Assembly (NCBI GenBank): GCA_018449595.1
Contig: JAAVUU010000006.1
Span: forward strand, 62,001-126,000
DNA from: Rhizobiales bacterium dw_265
GTDB taxonomy: Bacteria; Pseudomonadota; Alphaproteobacteria; Micropepsales; Micropepsaceae
Direction: 5' to 3'
DNA: 64,000 nt
Below the pieces are notes generated by a model that had not been told where the DNA came from, did not search any database, and was given only the letters and a program-made list of their open reading frames with translations. Below are positions 1-10,494 of the stretch, piece by piece. The translations under genes were made by a program, and so were the position numbers. The first letter of the stretch is position 1, and each line of letters starts with the position of its first letter.

Positions 1-2932
1 CCTGGTGGATCGCCTCTTCGGGGCTCTTGCCTTCGTTGCGCTCGGCCTCCAGCGCGAAGTCGATCATCATGATGGCGTTCTTCTTGACGATGCCGATCAA
101 GAGGATGATGCCGATGATGGAGACGATGTTGAGGTCATGGCCGGTGACGATCAGCGCCAGCAGCGCCCCCACGCCCGCCGACGGCAGGGTGGACAGAATG
201 GTCACCGGATGGATGAAGCTCTCGTACAGCACGCCCAGCACGATATAGACGGTGACCAGCGCCGCCAGGATCAGCAGCACTTCGCTGGACAGCGAATTCT
301 GGAACGACAAAGCCGAGCCCTCGAACTGCGAGGTGATGCTGCTGGGCATGCCGGCATCCTTCTGGGCCTGGCCGATGGCGTCGACGGCCGAGCCCAGGGA
401 ATAACCCGGCGCCAGGTCGAAGGAGAAGGTGGCGGAGGGGAATTGCGACAGGTGATCCACTTCCAGCGGCGTCGGGCGTTCCTCGACCCTGGCGATGGCC
501 GACAGCGGCACCTGGCCGCCGCCCGCCGACGGCAGGTAGATATCCTGCAGCGAACGCACCGAATTCTGCAGGTTGGGATCGGCTTCCAGGACCACGCGAT
601 ACTGGTTGGACTGGGTGAAGATGGTCGAAATCTGGCGCTGGCCGAAGCTGTCATACAGCGCATTGTCGATGGTGGCGGCGGTGATGCCGAAGCGGGCGGC
701 GGTGTCGCGGTCCACCACCAGATAGGCCGAAAGGCCCTGGTCCAGATAGGAGGTGGAGACATTGCGCACCGCCTTGGTGTTCTTGAGCTGGCTGAGCAGC
801 TTGGGCACGAACTGGTTGAGCGCGGGATTGGTCGCGGCCTGCAGCACGAACTGGTACTGGGCGCGGCTGATGACCGAATCGATGGTCAGGTCCTGCACCG
901 GCTGCAGGTAGAAGGTGATGCCCGGCACGCTGTGGGCATAGTCCGCCAGCCGGTCGATCACGGTGGTGACGCCGTCGCGGTCCTCCTTGGACTTGAGGTT
1001 GATCAGGAAGCGGCCGCTGTTCATGGTGGTGTTGGTGCCGTCCACGCCGATGAAGCTGGAGAGGCTGGCGACATCGGGGTCCTGCAGGATCTTGTCCGCC
1101 AGCTGCTGCTGGCGCTGGGCCATGGCGTCGAAGGAGACGGTGGGCCCGGCCTCGGTGATGGCCTGGATGAAGCCGGTGTCCTGCAGCGGGAAGAAGCCCT
1201 TGGGGATGCCGACATACATCGCCACCGTCAGCACCAGGGTGCCGATCGCCACCAGCAGGGTGAATCTCTGGTGTTTCAGCACCCAGATCAGCAGCCGGTC
1301 ATATTCGCCCACCAGCCACTCATAGAAATGCTCGATCTTCCTCTGGATGCCGCTTTCGCGCTTCTGGTCTTCGGCATGGCTGCGCAGCAGCTTGGCGCAC
1401 AGCATCGGCACCAGGGTCAAGGACACCACCGCCGAGATCAGGATGGTGACCGCCAGGGTCACGGCGAATTCGCGGAACAGCCGCCCCACCACTTCCTGCA
1501 TGAACAGCAGCGGGATCAGCACCGCGATCAGCGACACGGTCAGGGACACGATGGTGAAGCCGATTTCGCCGGCGCCCTTCATGGCGGCGTTGTAGGGCGT
1601 CTCGCCCTTTTCGATATAGCGGGTGATGTTCTCGATCATCACGATGGCGTCGTCCACCACGAAGCCGGCGGAAATGGTCAGCGCCATCAGCGACAGGTTG
1701 TTGAGCGAATAGCCCAGCAGGTACATGGCGGCGAAGGTGCCGACGATGGAGAGCGGCACCGACAGCGAGGGAATGAAGGTGGCGGGCAGCGATCCCAGGA
1801 AGGCGTAGATCACCAGCACCACCAGCGCCACGGACAGGACCAGTTCGAACTCCACGTCCGAGACGCTGGCGCGGATGGTCTCGGTGCGGTCGGTCAAGGT
1901 CTTGACGTCCACCGACGCCGGCAGGCCGGCCTGGATCTGCGGCAGCAGCTCCTTGATCGAATCCACCACGGCGATGACATTGGCGCCGGGCTGGCGCTGG
2001 ACATTGATCAGGACGGCGGGATTCTTGTTGGCCCAGCTGGACAGCTTGTTGTTCTGCGCGCCCTGGAGCACGGTGGCGACGTCGTGCAGATAGACCGGGG
2101 CGCCGTTCTTGTAGGCCACCACGATGTTGTTATAGGAGCTGGCGTCCTGCAACTGGTCGTTGGCGTTGATGGTGTAGGACTGGGTCGCGCCGTCGAAGCT
2201 GCCCTTGGGGGCGTTGGAATTGTTGTTGGCGATGGTGGTGCGCAGGTCGTCGATGTTCAGCCCCAGGGCCGCCAGCTTCTGCAGGTTGGCCTGAACCCTG
2301 ACGGCCGGACGCTGGGCGCCGGAAATGCTGACCAGGCCGACGCCGGAAAGCTGGGAAATCTTCTGGGCGATGCGGGTGTCCGCCAGGTCTTCCACCGTGG
2401 TGATCGGCAGGCTGGTCGAACTGACCGCCAGGGTGATCACCGGCGCGTCGGCGGGATTGACCTTGGCGTAGATCGGCGGCGCCGGCAGCAGGGTGTTGGG
2501 CAACAGGCTGGATGCCGCGTTGATCGCCGCCTGCACTTCCTGTTCCGCCACGTCCAGGCTGAGGCTGAGGTCGAACTGCAGGGTGATGACCGACGATCCG
2601 GCCGAGGAGATGGACGACATCTCCTTCAGGCCCGGCATCTGGCCGAACTGCTTTTCGAGGGGCGCGGTGACCGAGGTGGTCATCACGTCGGGGCTGCCGC
2701 CCGGCAGGAAGGTCTGCACCTGGATGGTGGGATAATCCACTTCCGGCAAGGCCGACAAAGGCAGGAACTTGTAGCCTGACAGGCCCACCAGCAGGATGGC
2801 GATCATCAGCAGCGAGGTGGCGACCGGCCGCTGGATGAAAGGCGCGGACGGGTTCACGCCGCTGTGCGGGACGGGCGGATTGGCGCCGCCATGCGGCGCG
2901 CCGGGCGTCGGTTCAGAGGGCGTGAGGCTCAC
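1..2932 (-). CDS. RND multidrug efflux permease (MdtB/AcrB type), 3' end cut by window edge
   Basis: Inner-membrane proton-driven pump subunit that should form a tripartite efflux system with the adaptor encoded just upstream. About 977 residues are visible of roughly 1,040-1,070 expected; the C-terminus lies left of base 1. After a ~28-residue N-terminal extension comes the classic RND start [15 protein letters not shown] and TM1. The TM4 proton-relay pair is present in [12 protein letters not shown], and the TM10 lysine in [14 protein letters not shown] near the cut end. The start is GTG at 2932, inside a GTGA overlap with the adaptor stop, so the two are probably translationally coupled. 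Substrate cannot be told from sequence. An outer-membrane TolC partner is not visible. Confidence 0.95.
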   Translation of the reverse strand, partial: MSLTPSEPTPGAPHGGANPPVPHSGVNPSAPFIQRPVATSLLMIAILLVGLSGYKFLPLSALPEVDYPTIQVQTFLPGGSPDVMTTSVTAPLEKQFGQMPGLKEMSSISSAGSSVITLQFDLSLSLDVAEQEVQAAINAASSLLPNTLLPAPPIYAKVNPADAPVITLAVSSTSLPITTVEDLADTRIAQKISQLSGVGLVSISGAQRPAVRVQANLQKLAALGLNIDDLRTTIANNNSNAPKGSFDGATQSYTINANDQLQDASSYNNIVVAYKNGAPVYLHDVATVLQGAQNNKLSSWANKNPAVLINVQRQPGANVIAVVDSIKELLPQIQAGLPASVDVKTLTDRTETIRASVSDVEFELVLSVALVVLVIYAFLGSLPATFIPSLSVPLSIVGTFAAMYLLGYSLNNLSLMALTISAGFVVDDAIVMIENITRYIEKGETPYNAAMKGAGEIGFTIVSLTVSLIAVLIPLLFMQEVVGRLFREFAVTLAVTILISAVVSLTLVPMLCAKLLRSHAEDQKRESGIQRKIEHFYEWLVGEYDRLLIWVLKHQRFTLLVAIGTLVLTVAMYVGIPKGFFPLQDTGFIQAITEAGPTVSFDAMAQRQQQLADKILQDPDVASLSSFIGVDGTNTTMNSGRFLINLKSKEDRDGVTTVIDRLADYAHSVPGITFYLQPVQDLTIDSVISRAQYQFVLQAATNPALNQFVPKLLSQLKNTKAVRNVSTSYLDQGLSAYLVVDRDTAARFGITAATIDNALYDSFGQRQISTIFTQSNQYRVVLEADPNLQNSVRSLQDIYLPSAGGGQVPLSAIARVEERPTPLEVDHLSQFPSATFSFDLAPGYSLGSAVDAIGQAQKDAGMPSSITSQFEGSALSFQNSLSSEVLLILAALVTVYIVLGVLYESFIHPVTILSTLPSAGVGALLALIVTGHDLNIVSIIGIILLIGIVKKNAIMMIDFALEAERNEGKSPEEAIHQ

Positions 2933-4437
2933 GGCGTGCCGCCGCCACCACCGCCGCCACGGCGGCCGGCGCCGCCCGCCGCGCCACGGCGCAACTGCGA
3001 CAGGGCCCTGGAGCAGGTATCGCTGAGGCTGTCGCGGTTCTGGAACAGGCACAGGCGCGCCTCGCGCGAACCGGGCGCGGCGCTGGGGCACAGTTTCTGG
3101 ATGTCCGGGCCGCAGGACTTGGCCAGCGCTTCCTGCATCTGCTTGCGGCGGGCGGCGCGGGCGGCGTCGTCATCGGCCCCGCCCGAGGGCGCGGCGATCT
3201 TGGCGGTCTGGTTGGGGATTTCGACATCGGCGCCGTCGCGCAGCCGGTCGGCGCCGTCGATCACCACCGTGTCGCCCGGCTTGACGCCGGAAACGACCTG
3301 GATGTTGTCGCCATCCTGCACCCCGGTCTGGACGGTGCGCTGGGTCACGGTCTTGTCCGGCGTCACCACAAAGACATAGCTGCCGTCGGCGCCGCGCTGG
3401 ATGGCGGCGACGGGCACCACGGTGGCGTGATGGATGGTGTCCACCAGCAGCCTGATATTGACGAACTGGGCCGGGAACAGCTTGTCGTCCTTGTTGTCGA
3501 ACATGGCGCGCAGCTTCACCGAGCCGGTGGTGGGGTCCACCACACTGTCCACCGAGGCCAGGGTGCCGCTGGTGATCTTGACGGTCTGGCTGCGGTCATA
3601 GGCGTCCGCCGTCAGGGTGGCGCCGGAATCCACGCGCTGGACGACCTTGCCGACGCTGTCTTCGGGGATGGTGAACAGCACCGACATGGGGTCGAGTTGG
3701 GTCACCACCACAATGCCGCCGGTCTGGCCGGCGGTGACGATATTGCCGATATCCACCAGATGAATGCCGGCGCGGCCCGACACCGGCGAGACGATGTTGG
3801 TATAGCCCAGGTTGATGCGGGCGCTCTCGACATTGGCCTGGTCGGCGACCACCACGCCGGCATCGGAATTCACCGTGGCCTGCTGGGTCGCCAGGATCTG
3901 GTCGGAGATGGCGTTCTGCCGGAACAGCGTCTGATAGCGCGCCAGGTCCACCTTGGCGTTTTCGAGGGTGGCGGTGTCGCGCGCCAGCTGGCCGCGGGCC
4001 TGGTCCAGCGCCGCCTGGTAGGGGCGCGGATCAATCTGGGCCAGCGTGTCGCCGGCATTGACCATCTCGCCTTCGGTGAAATTGATCTTGATCAGCATGC
4101 CGCCGACCTGCGGGCGCACCGTGGCGGTGGCCAGCGGCGTCACCGTGCCCAGCGCATTCAGGGTGATATTGATGTCGCCGTCATACGCCTTGGCGACGCC
4201 CACCGGCTGGGCGCCGCTGTTTATCAGGCCGCGGCGGCTCTGATTCTTGGCGGGATAGATCGCCCAGATCAGCAGCGCCAGCAGCGCCAGGCCGATGGCG
4301 AACCACACCACCCGCGACAGGCGGGGGTGACGCCCGCTCCAGCCCTTGACGCCGGCCCAGGCCCGTCCAAAAGCGCCCGGCTCGGCGTCGGCCGTGGCGG
4401 CGCGCTCGAAATCACCAGGGCTGCGGTCGATATTCAT
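2929..4437 (-). CDS. RND efflux periplasmic adaptor (HlyD/MdtA type) with C-terminal cysteine-rich repeat
   Basis: Membrane fusion protein of 502 residues linking the RND permease to an outer-membrane channel. A single N-terminal membrane anchor lies at about residues 43-61. Then come the lipoyl half-motifs (about 95-140 and 210-250), the alpha-hairpin between them, and beta-barrel and membrane-proximal domains to about 410. Beyond the normal end of the family there is an extra ~90 residues. These hold four cysteines (about 442, 450, 463, 475) spaced like the Golgi GLG1-type Cys-rich repeat ([10 protein letters not shown], then [15 protein letters not shown]), followed by an Arg/Gly-rich tail with seven consecutive glycines. 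The first gene of the two-gene operon. Confidence 0.93.
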   Translation of the reverse strand: MNIDRSPGDFERAATADAEPGAFGRAWAGVKGWSGRHPRLSRVVWFAIGLALLALLIWAIYPAKNQSRRGLINSGAQPVGVAKAYDGDINITLNALGTVTPLATATVRPQVGGMLIKINFTEGEMVNAGDTLAQIDPRPYQAALDQARGQLARDTATLENAKVDLARYQTLFRQNAISDQILATQQATVNSDAGVVVADQANVESARINLGYTNIVSPVSGRAGIHLVDIGNIVTAGQTGGIVVVTQLDPMSVLFTIPEDSVGKVVQRVDSGATLTADAYDRSQTVKITSGTLASVDSVVDPTTGSVKLRAMFDNKDDKLFPAQFVNIRLLVDTIHHATVVPVAAIQRGADGSYVFVVTPDKTVTQRTVQTGVQDGDNIQVVSGVKPGDTVVIDGADRLRDGADVEIPNQTAKIAAPSGGADDDAARAARRKQMQEALAKSCGPDIQKLCPSAAPGSREARLCLFQNRDSLSDTCSRALSQLRRGAAGGAGRRGGGGGGGTP

Positions 4438-4684
4438 TGGTTGTCCAGTCCAGGGATCATGTCACAAAAGAGCCGGAATGGCCCGCGAAAGTGGAATATA
4501 TCAAATGGGTTAGCACCGCAAAACGGATCGCGGCACGAACCTGTGCCCGCGAGGGGCGTCGGCGGGTATAACCGCTCCTTGAGAGGGAATTGTGTCTGGA
4601 TTGTCCCGGCTGGTACATGCGACCCGGCCGCGCTATGTCGCTGTGCCGCTTTGTACGGTCGCGGCGGGAAGAACAGGTTGAAGT

Positions 4685-5227
4685 TTGTTTCTGAGTATTT
4701 TTCACTGGTTTGTCCATGATGCCCGCCTTTGGGTGACCAATATCGCGCAGACGCACCCTTACTGGGTGTTTCCGGTCGCCTTCCTGATCGCCTTTTCGGA
4801 GTCCTTTATCGGGGTTTCCTTCATCATCCCCGGCACCACCATGCTGATCGCGCTGGGCGGGGTGGTGGGGATGAGCCATATCGGCCTGTTTCCCTCCTGG
4901 CTGGGGGCGGTGCTGGGGTCGGTCCTGGGCGACTGGATCAGCTGGTGGATCGGTTTTCATTATCACCACAAAATCGTGCATTTCCGGCTGTTCCGGCGCT
5001 TCGAAGAGCAAATCGAAAAGGCGCTGCACCTGTTCCACAACTGGGGCACCTGGGCGATTTTCATCGGCCGCTTCATGGGGCCCTTCCGGTCCACCGTGCC
5101 TTTGGTGGCGGGCATGTCGGAACTGGAGTTCTGGCCCTTCATGATCGCCAATGCCGCCTCAGCGGTGATCTGGGCCTATGCCATCCTGGCCCCCGGCGCC
5201 GCCATCCTGCGCCATTTTTTCCCATAA
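4685..5227 (+). CDS. DedA family inner-membrane protein
   Basis: 180-residue polytopic membrane protein of the DedA (SNARE-associated, PF09335) family. Members are linked to proton-motive force, membrane lipid turnover and undecaprenyl-phosphate recycling. The family signature GRFMGPFRSTVPLVAGM is intact in the C-terminal half, and the re-entrant FIIPGTTMLIALGG segment is present. The only start giving the full N-terminus is TTG at 4685; no strong Shine-Dalgarno is visible, so the start is uncertain. It stands alone ahead of the polysaccharide cluster. A role in recycling the lipid carrier for that cluster would make sense but is inference. Confidence 0.88.
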   Translation: MFLSIFHWFVHDARLWVTNIAQTHPYWVFPVAFLIAFSESFIGVSFIIPGTTMLIALGGVVGMSHIGLFPSWLGAVLGSVLGDWISWWIGFHYHHKIVHFRLFRRFEEQIEKALHLFHNWGTWAIFIGRFMGPFRSTVPLVAGMSELEFWPFMIANAASAVIWAYAILAPGAAILRHFFP

Positions 5228-5458
5228 CCCGCTGATATAATAGTTATTTTTCGGTAAGGCAGGGCCGCTTGGCGCCCCGGCCCGAAATGGCACCGCCGAG
5301 GGTTAACACCCGCCGGCGATTGTGCGCCGGTGGGGCGATTCCAGCGTCCCGCGTGCCAATCCGGCGCGATTTCGGGCCCTTTGCGCTGGCCCGCCTCCTG
5401 CAACCACCCCACCCGAAGCCACGGCCCCCAAAGGGCCCAGGGCCAGGAAGGGTTGCGC

Positions 5459-6151
5459 GTGAACAGGCAGGACACATCCGAAGCGGTGATGAAGGCGGTT
5501 TTCCCCGCCTTTGACGGCTTTGGCCAGATCATGACGGGGGCCGCTGCCGAAGCGCCCGCCCTGGTCGTCGACGCCAAGCGGGTGCTGGATGTCACGGCCT
5601 CCGCCCTCCTGCTGGCGATCCTGTCGCCGCTGCTGGCCCTGGTGACCCTGGCCATCGCGCTGGATTCGCCCGGTCCCGTGCTGTTCGCCCAGCGCCGCAC
5701 CGGCCTGAACGGCAAGACCTTTGCGATTTTCAAATTCCGCTCCATGCACGTCATGGAAGACGGCGCCGATGTGAAGCAGGCCGCCAAAGGCGATGCCCGC
5801 ATCACCCGCGTCGGCCGCATCCTCCGCAAGCTCTCGATTGACGAGCTGCCGCAGCTGTTCAACGTCCTGGCCGGCAATATGTCGCTGGTGGGCCCGCGTC
5901 CCCATGCCCTGGCGCATGACGATTATTATGGCGCCCATATCGCCAACTATGCCCGCCGCTTCGCGGTCAAGCCGGGCATCACCGGCTGGGCCCAGGTCAA
6001 CGGCTCGCGCGGCCCCACCCCCACCCTCGACATCATGCAGGCCCGCATCGACCTGGACGACTGGTATGTCGCCAACGCCGGATTTGGCCTGGACCTGCTG
6101 ATCCTGGCCAGGACGCCGCTGGAAGTTCTTCGCCCGCGGAACGCCCACTGA
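5459..6151 (+). CDS. Exopolysaccharide priming phosphoglycosyltransferase (ExoY/WcaJ catalytic domain)
   Basis: Transfers a sugar-1-phosphate from a UDP-sugar to undecaprenyl phosphate, the first step of repeat-unit assembly. About 230 residues, ExoY-sized, without the extra N-terminal membrane domain of WcaJ. It has one hydrophobic segment near residues 40-65, then the bacterial sugar transferase signature: KFRSM, the acidic SIDELPQLFNVLAG block, MSLVGPRP, and PGITGWAQVNG. GTG at 5459 is preferred because AGGAAGG sits 7 nt upstream. A TATAAT hexamer lies at 5236-5241 but without a convincing -35. The stop overlaps the next start (TGATG). Confidence 0.94.
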   Translation: MNRQDTSEAVMKAVFPAFDGFGQIMTGAAAEAPALVVDAKRVLDVTASALLLAILSPLLALVTLAIALDSPGPVLFAQRRTGLNGKTFAIFKFRSMHVMEDGADVKQAAKGDARITRVGRILRKLSIDELPQLFNVLAGNMSLVGPRPHALAHDDYYGAHIANYARRFAVKPGITGWAQVNGSRGPTPTLDIMQARIDLDDWYVANAGFGLDLLILARTPLEVLRPRNAH

Positions 6152-6993
6152 TGCGCGCCCGCAATCTCGCCACCGCCCTGCCCATCGCCTTCGAGGCCGG
6201 GGCGCTCGCCCCCGCCAATGATTCCTATTGCGAAGTCACGGTCGGCGGCCTCAACACCGCCTGTCTCTCCCGCGACGGCCTGGCGCGCATGATGCTGCAG
6301 GACTGCCTGGACGCGCGCACCACCCCCGCCCGCCATCCCAAGCTGGTCTTTGCCTCCAACGGCCATGCCATCGCCCTGGCGGCGCGCGACGAAGCCTTCC
6401 GCTTTGTCTTCGAACAGGCCGACATCATCCATGCCGACGGCCAGGCCGCGGTGTTCGCCTCGCGCCTTTTGACGTCCACCCCCATCCCGGAACGCAGCGC
6501 CACCACCGACTTCATCCATGACGCCGCCGCCGTCGCGGCCCGGCATGGCCTGCGCTTCTTCCTGCTGGGCGCCACCGAGGAGGCCAATGCCGAGGCTGCC
6601 CGCGTGTTGGCGCAGACCTATCCGGGACTTCAGATCGTGGGCCGCCGCCACGGCTATTTCTCCCGCGACGAGGAAGACGAGCTTTGCGACGAGATCAACC
6701 TGACCCTGCCCGACGTGCTGTGGGTCGGGCTGTCGGTGCCGCGGGAATATGAATTCGCCGTCCGCAACAAGACCCGCCTCAACGCCGGCTGGCTGGTCAC
6801 CTGCGGCGGCTGCTTCAACTTCGTCACCGGCGCCTACAAACGCGCCCCGCAATGGCTGCAAGCCATTGGCATGGAATGGTTGTTCCGCCTGGCGCGCGAG
6901 CCCAAACGGCTGTTCTGGCGTTATGCCGTGACCAATCCGTTGGCGATCTTTTTACTTTTGACGCGCACAAAGACGGTCCAGACGGCGCGATAG
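6151..6993 (+). CDS. WecG/TagA/CpsF family glycosyltransferase
   Basis: 280-residue GT26-family enzyme that adds the second sugar to the lipid-linked primer in polysaccharide synthesis. The family hallmarks are visible: a conserved Asp-Gly in HADGQAAVF, the nucleotide-binding GATEEANAEAA segment, and the DVLWVGLSVPREYEF block followed by GGCFNFVTGAYKRAPQWL. Its start shares one base with the stop of the priming transferase, so the two are coupled. Donor sugar is unknown; family members use UDP-ManNAcA or ManNAc. Confidence 0.93.
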   Translation: MRARNLATALPIAFEAGALAPANDSYCEVTVGGLNTACLSRDGLARMMLQDCLDARTTPARHPKLVFASNGHAIALAARDEAFRFVFEQADIIHADGQAAVFASRLLTSTPIPERSATTDFIHDAAAVAARHGLRFFLLGATEEANAEAARVLAQTYPGLQIVGRRHGYFSRDEEDELCDEINLTLPDVLWVGLSVPREYEFAVRNKTRLNAGWLVTCGGCFNFVTGAYKRAPQWLQAIGMEWLFRLAREPKRLFWRYAVTNPLAIFLLLTRTKTVQTAR

Positions 6994-7005
6994 GACGCGG
7001 CCTCC

Positions 7006-8286
7006 ATGACAGTTTCCGACATCGCGCGCCCGCACCGCTTTCGCCTGCCGGGCGGCATGCTGGGCACGGCGCTGCGCTATGGCGCCTCGGCCTGCGGCCC
7101 GGTCGCGGTGTCGGCGGCGCATTTCCTGGCTTCGCTGGTTTTCCTGCGCAACCTGCCGGCCCATGAATTCGGCCTGTTCTCCTTTGTCATGGTGGTGGTG
7201 TCGTTCGGCATGAGCCTGAACGTGTCGCTGATCTCGGTGCCGATCACCCGCCACCTGGTGACGGGCGGCGAACAGACGCGGCCGGTCTGCTTCCAGATGA
7301 ACTGGCTGGTCTGCGGCGGCTTCGGCGCCCTGATGCTGGCGGCGCTGCTGGTCAGCGGCGCGCCGCCGATGGAAGGCGTGCTGCTGGCACTTTTTTCCTT
7401 TGCGTTTACCTTTCGCTGGTTTGCCCGCTGTTTCGCCTATGTCGATGGCCGCATGGCGGCGGCCATCCAGTCCGACCTTGCCTACAGCCTGCTGCTGGTC
7501 GGCGGGCTGGGCCTGATGGCGCTGCTGCATCAGGTGAGTTTCACCCATGGCAGCGAGATGCTGCTGGCGGCGGCGCTGGCGGCGCTGACGCCATTCGGCC
7601 TCAAATTCTTCCGCATCCAGCTCGCGGCGCTGCTGCGCGGCGATGTGCGTGATTATTTCCCGATCTTCCGCGACCTCACCCGCTGGTCGCTGATCGGCGT
7701 GGTGCTGACCGAGATCACCGTCAATGCCCATGCCTATCTGGTGACCTTCATCGCCGGTCCCGGCTCCTTCGCGCTGCTGGCGCTGGGCATGCTCCTGATG
7801 CGGCCGGCCTCGCTGATGCAGTCGGCCCTGCCCGACCTGGAGCGGCCGGCCATGTCGCGCGCCATCGCGGCCAGGGATTTCCCGGCGCTGGAACGCATCC
7901 AGCGCCACTTCACCTGGGGGCTGTGGTCGGCCTGGCTGGGCAACATGCTGCTGTGCGCCGGGCTGCTGGCCTTCGCCCCCGCCCTGCTGCTCAAAAAGGG
8001 TTATGCGCTGGAAGACGTGATCCTGGTGGCGGCGGTCTCGGCCGTCATCATGGCGATCCGCACCGCGCGCACGCCGCTGGCGGTGCTGCTGCAGGCGGCG
8101 GGCCAGTTCAGGCAGTTGGCCAGTATCGGCAGTCTCTCCAGCGCGATCTCGGTCGCCGCGACCCTGGCCTTGCTGCTGGCGTTTGGCCCGGTCGCCTCCC
8201 TGGGCGGCATCATGCTGGGCGAACTGGTGATCCTGGCGCGGGTGCGGCGCATGGCGCGCGACTGGAAGGCCGCGAATGCCGGATAA
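7006..8286 (+). CDS. Polysaccharide flippase (Wzx-like)
   Basis: 426-residue, very hydrophobic protein with about 12 predicted membrane segments, starting 12 nt after the previous gene. Its position between repeat-unit transferases and a polymerase/ligase, together with its size and membrane pattern, fits a MOP-superfamily flippase moving undecaprenyl-PP-linked units to the periplasm. Sequence conservation in this family is low, so the call rests on topology and context. It overlaps the next gene by 11 nt. Confidence 0.8.
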   Translation: MTVSDIARPHRFRLPGGMLGTALRYGASACGPVAVSAAHFLASLVFLRNLPAHEFGLFSFVMVVVSFGMSLNVSLISVPITRHLVTGGEQTRPVCFQMNWLVCGGFGALMLAALLVSGAPPMEGVLLALFSFAFTFRWFARCFAYVDGRMAAAIQSDLAYSLLLVGGLGLMALLHQVSFTHGSEMLLAAALAALTPFGLKFFRIQLAALLRGDVRDYFPIFRDLTRWSLIGVVLTEITVNAHAYLVTFIAGPGSFALLALGMLLMRPASLMQSALPDLERPAMSRAIAARDFPALERIQRHFTWGLWSAWLGNMLLCAGLLAFAPALLLKKGYALEDVILVAAVSAVIMAIRTARTPLAVLLQAAGQFRQLASIGSLSSAISVAATLALLLAFGPVASLGGIMLGELVILARVRRMARDWKAANAG

Positions 8287-9178
8287 AGTCGTCGTCTGCA
8301 TTCCCACCTTCAAGCGGCCCAGGATGCTCGCCCGGCTGCTGGATGCCATCGCGCGGCTGGAGACCGACGCCGAAGTTTCCGTGCTGGTGGCCGACAATGA
8401 CGCCGAAACCCATGCCGGCCTCGATCTGTGCCACGGCATGGTGGCCTATCGCTGGCCGCTGGCCGCGGTGATCGCCGAAAAGCGCGGCATCGCCCAGGTC
8501 CGCAACACCTTGGTCGAACATGCCCTGAAGACCGACGCCCAATTCATCGCCATGATTGACGATGACGAATGGCCGGAGCCGCAATGGATCGCCCGGTTCC
8601 TCGAACTGGCCCATGAGACACAGGCCGACGTGATGCAGGGCTCCATCCTGTTCGGCTATGGCGAGGCGGCCGACGGCCATGGCGACATCCGCCGCGCCAC
8701 CGGCCCGGTCGCCATGCTGCAGGGCGCCGGCAATATCCTGATCCGCCGCGCCGTGCTGGAAGAGATGACCGCGCCCTGGTTCGACCCTGCCTTCGCGCTG
8801 TCGGGCGGCGAGGATCGCGACTTCTTCGTGCGGCTTCAGCGCGCCGGCAAGCGCTTCGCCTGGTCGGACGAAGCCCGCGCCCATGGCGATGTGCCCGAGA
8901 CCCGCGCCAACCTGGGCTGGCTGTTGAAACGCGCCTATTCGGTGGGCAATTCCGACATGCTGGTGGTGCTGAAACACCGGCCCGGACCCGCGACAATCGC
9001 CGCCGAGACCGTCAAAATCCTTGCCGCACTCTTGTTGTCGCCGCTGGCCGCCGTCATCCTCGCTGCCAGCCCGAATCGCAGGGCGCTTCCGCTGCAGAAA
9101 CTGTTCCGCGCAGCCGGAAAGCTCACCGCGATGTTCGGGGCGCGCTACAACGAGTATGCCGTGGTCCATGGCGAGTGA
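8276..9178 (+). CDS. Family 2 glycosyltransferase
   Basis: 300-residue GT-A fold transferase of the polysaccharide cluster. The N-terminus VVVCIPTFKRPRMLARLLDA is the GT2 nucleotide-binding start; VADNDAET and the DXD-like MIDDDEWPEP follow, with the acceptor-site acid in LSGGEDRDFFVRL. A hydrophobic stretch near residues 245-265 may tether it to the membrane. It overlaps the flippase gene by 11 nt and the following ligase gene by 11 nt, so it belongs to one transcription unit. Confidence 0.92.
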   Translation: MPDKVVVCIPTFKRPRMLARLLDAIARLETDAEVSVLVADNDAETHAGLDLCHGMVAYRWPLAAVIAEKRGIAQVRNTLVEHALKTDAQFIAMIDDDEWPEPQWIARFLELAHETQADVMQGSILFGYGEAADGHGDIRRATGPVAMLQGAGNILIRRAVLEEMTAPWFDPAFALSGGEDRDFFVRLQRAGKRFAWSDEARAHGDVPETRANLGWLLKRAYSVGNSDMLVVLKHRPGPATIAAETVKILAALLLSPLAAVILAASPNRRALPLQKLFRAAGKLTAMFGARYNEYAVVHGE

Positions 9179-10469
9179 TTACGCCCTAAGCTACACGCCT
9201 CCCGGCACGATCGAACGCAGCTGGCTTCCGTCGCTGACCTTCATCGGCCTGCTGCTGATGATCTTTGTCGGGCTGGACGCCTTCTCGCCGCCGCCCGACG
9301 TGGCGCAGTTCGGCGGCGTCAAGGAAGCCAGCCATGGCGATGTGCTGCGTCAGATCGCCTATCTCAGCCTTGCCGGGCTGACCGTCCTGGCCGCCATCCA
9401 GCGCTTCGGCATGGGCGCGCTCCGGGCGCTGCCCTTCAGCATGGCGCTGCTGTTGGCCTGGTGCGTGGCCAGCGCCTTGTGGGCGCCGGAATCCGGCATC
9501 GTGCTGCGCCGCGCCGGACTGGAAGTGGTGGTGGTGCTCTCGCTGCTGCTGAGTGTCGAGACCCTGGGGGCCGAGCGCGCCTTCACCTTGTGGCGCTGGC
9601 TGCTGGCCTTTGTGCTGCTGGTGAATTTTCTTTCCATTCCCCTGATCGCGGCGGCGCGCCATGGCGCGGGCGAGATCGATCCCGCGCTGGTCGGCAACTG
9701 GCGCGGGCTTTACGGGCACAAGAATGTCGCCGGCGCGGTCTGCGCCATCACGGCGCTGCTGTTCCTGTTTACCCGCAACGGCTGGAAGAACTGGATCGGC
9801 ATCGTCATCGCCATCGCGGCCTGCGTCTTCCTGGCGATGACCCATTCCAAATCCTCGGCCGGATTTCTTGTGATCGGGGCATTCGCCGGCCTGCTCTACC
9901 GCATCGGCTGGCGCGACGGGCTGTCGCGCGCCATCCTGGCGGCATTTGTGGCGCTGTTCGCGGTGGCCATGGTGGCCTTCGTATTGATAGACGCCCAGGC
10001 CATCGCCCATGCCCTGGAAGACCCGGCGGAATTCACCGGCCGCTCCGAGATCTGGGCGGCGGAGTTGCGCTATATCGCCGACCATCCGCTGCTGGGCGCG
10101 GGCTTCGGCACCTTCACCGACACGCGCGGCCAGTCGCCACTGCACAATTATGTCAGCGGCAGCTGGGTGGACGCGGTCAGCCACGGCCACAACGGCTATC
10201 TGCAGGTCTTCGTCACCATCGGCGGCATCGGCTTCTTCCTGGCGATGCTGGCGGTGGTGGCGGCACCCATCCGGCGCTTCTGGGCGCTGGACTGGGAGGA
10301 AACCGCCTTCAAGCCGTTGCTGTTCGCCTTGTTCGTCTTCGCGGTGCTGCACAATTTCATGGAATCCGACTTCCTGGAGGGCGACGGCGTCACCTGGTCG
10401 AGCCTGCTTTTGACCATCGCGGCCCTGAACAGCACCACCGGCAAGGCCTATTCGTTAACGGGGCGCTAA
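9168..10469 (+). CDS. O-antigen ligase / Wzy-type polymerase
   Basis: 433-residue polytopic membrane protein with about 11-12 hydrophobic segments and a large periplasmic loop typical of the Wzy_C/WaaL family. The loop has the conserved GNWRGLYGHKNVAGAV region and later HGHNGYLQVFVTIGG. In a cluster with a flippase and chain-length protein it is more likely the repeat-unit polymerase than a lipid A ligase, but sequence alone does not separate the two. ATG 9168 is chosen because upstream in-frame residues are antisense-like and the start overlaps the preceding gene. Confidence 0.88.
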   Translation: MASDYALSYTPPGTIERSWLPSLTFIGLLLMIFVGLDAFSPPPDVAQFGGVKEASHGDVLRQIAYLSLAGLTVLAAIQRFGMGALRALPFSMALLLAWCVASALWAPESGIVLRRAGLEVVVVLSLLLSVETLGAERAFTLWRWLLAFVLLVNFLSIPLIAAARHGAGEIDPALVGNWRGLYGHKNVAGAVCAITALLFLFTRNGWKNWIGIVIAIAACVFLAMTHSKSSAGFLVIGAFAGLLYRIGWRDGLSRAILAAFVALFAVAMVAFVLIDAQAIAHALEDPAEFTGRSEIWAAELRYIADHPLLGAGFGTFTDTRGQSPLHNYVSGSWVDAVSHGHNGYLQVFVTIGGIGFFLAMLAVVAAPIRRFWALDWEETAFKPLLFALFVFAVLHNFMESDFLEGDGVTWSSLLLTIAALNSTTGKAYSLTGR

Positions 10470-10494
10470 CGGCGCCACCGCCATACTGCCGGCC

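Noticed and set aside
5..2779. Long plus-strand open frame (924 codons) opposite the RND permease
   Set aside because: Translation is rich in His, Gln, Asp and Arg with no domain, typical of antisense frames in high-GC genes; the minus-strand RND protein is clear.
4457..5038. Minus-strand frame of 193 codons overlapping the dedA start
   Set aside because: Residues are typical antisense filler and it covers the conserved dedA coding part.
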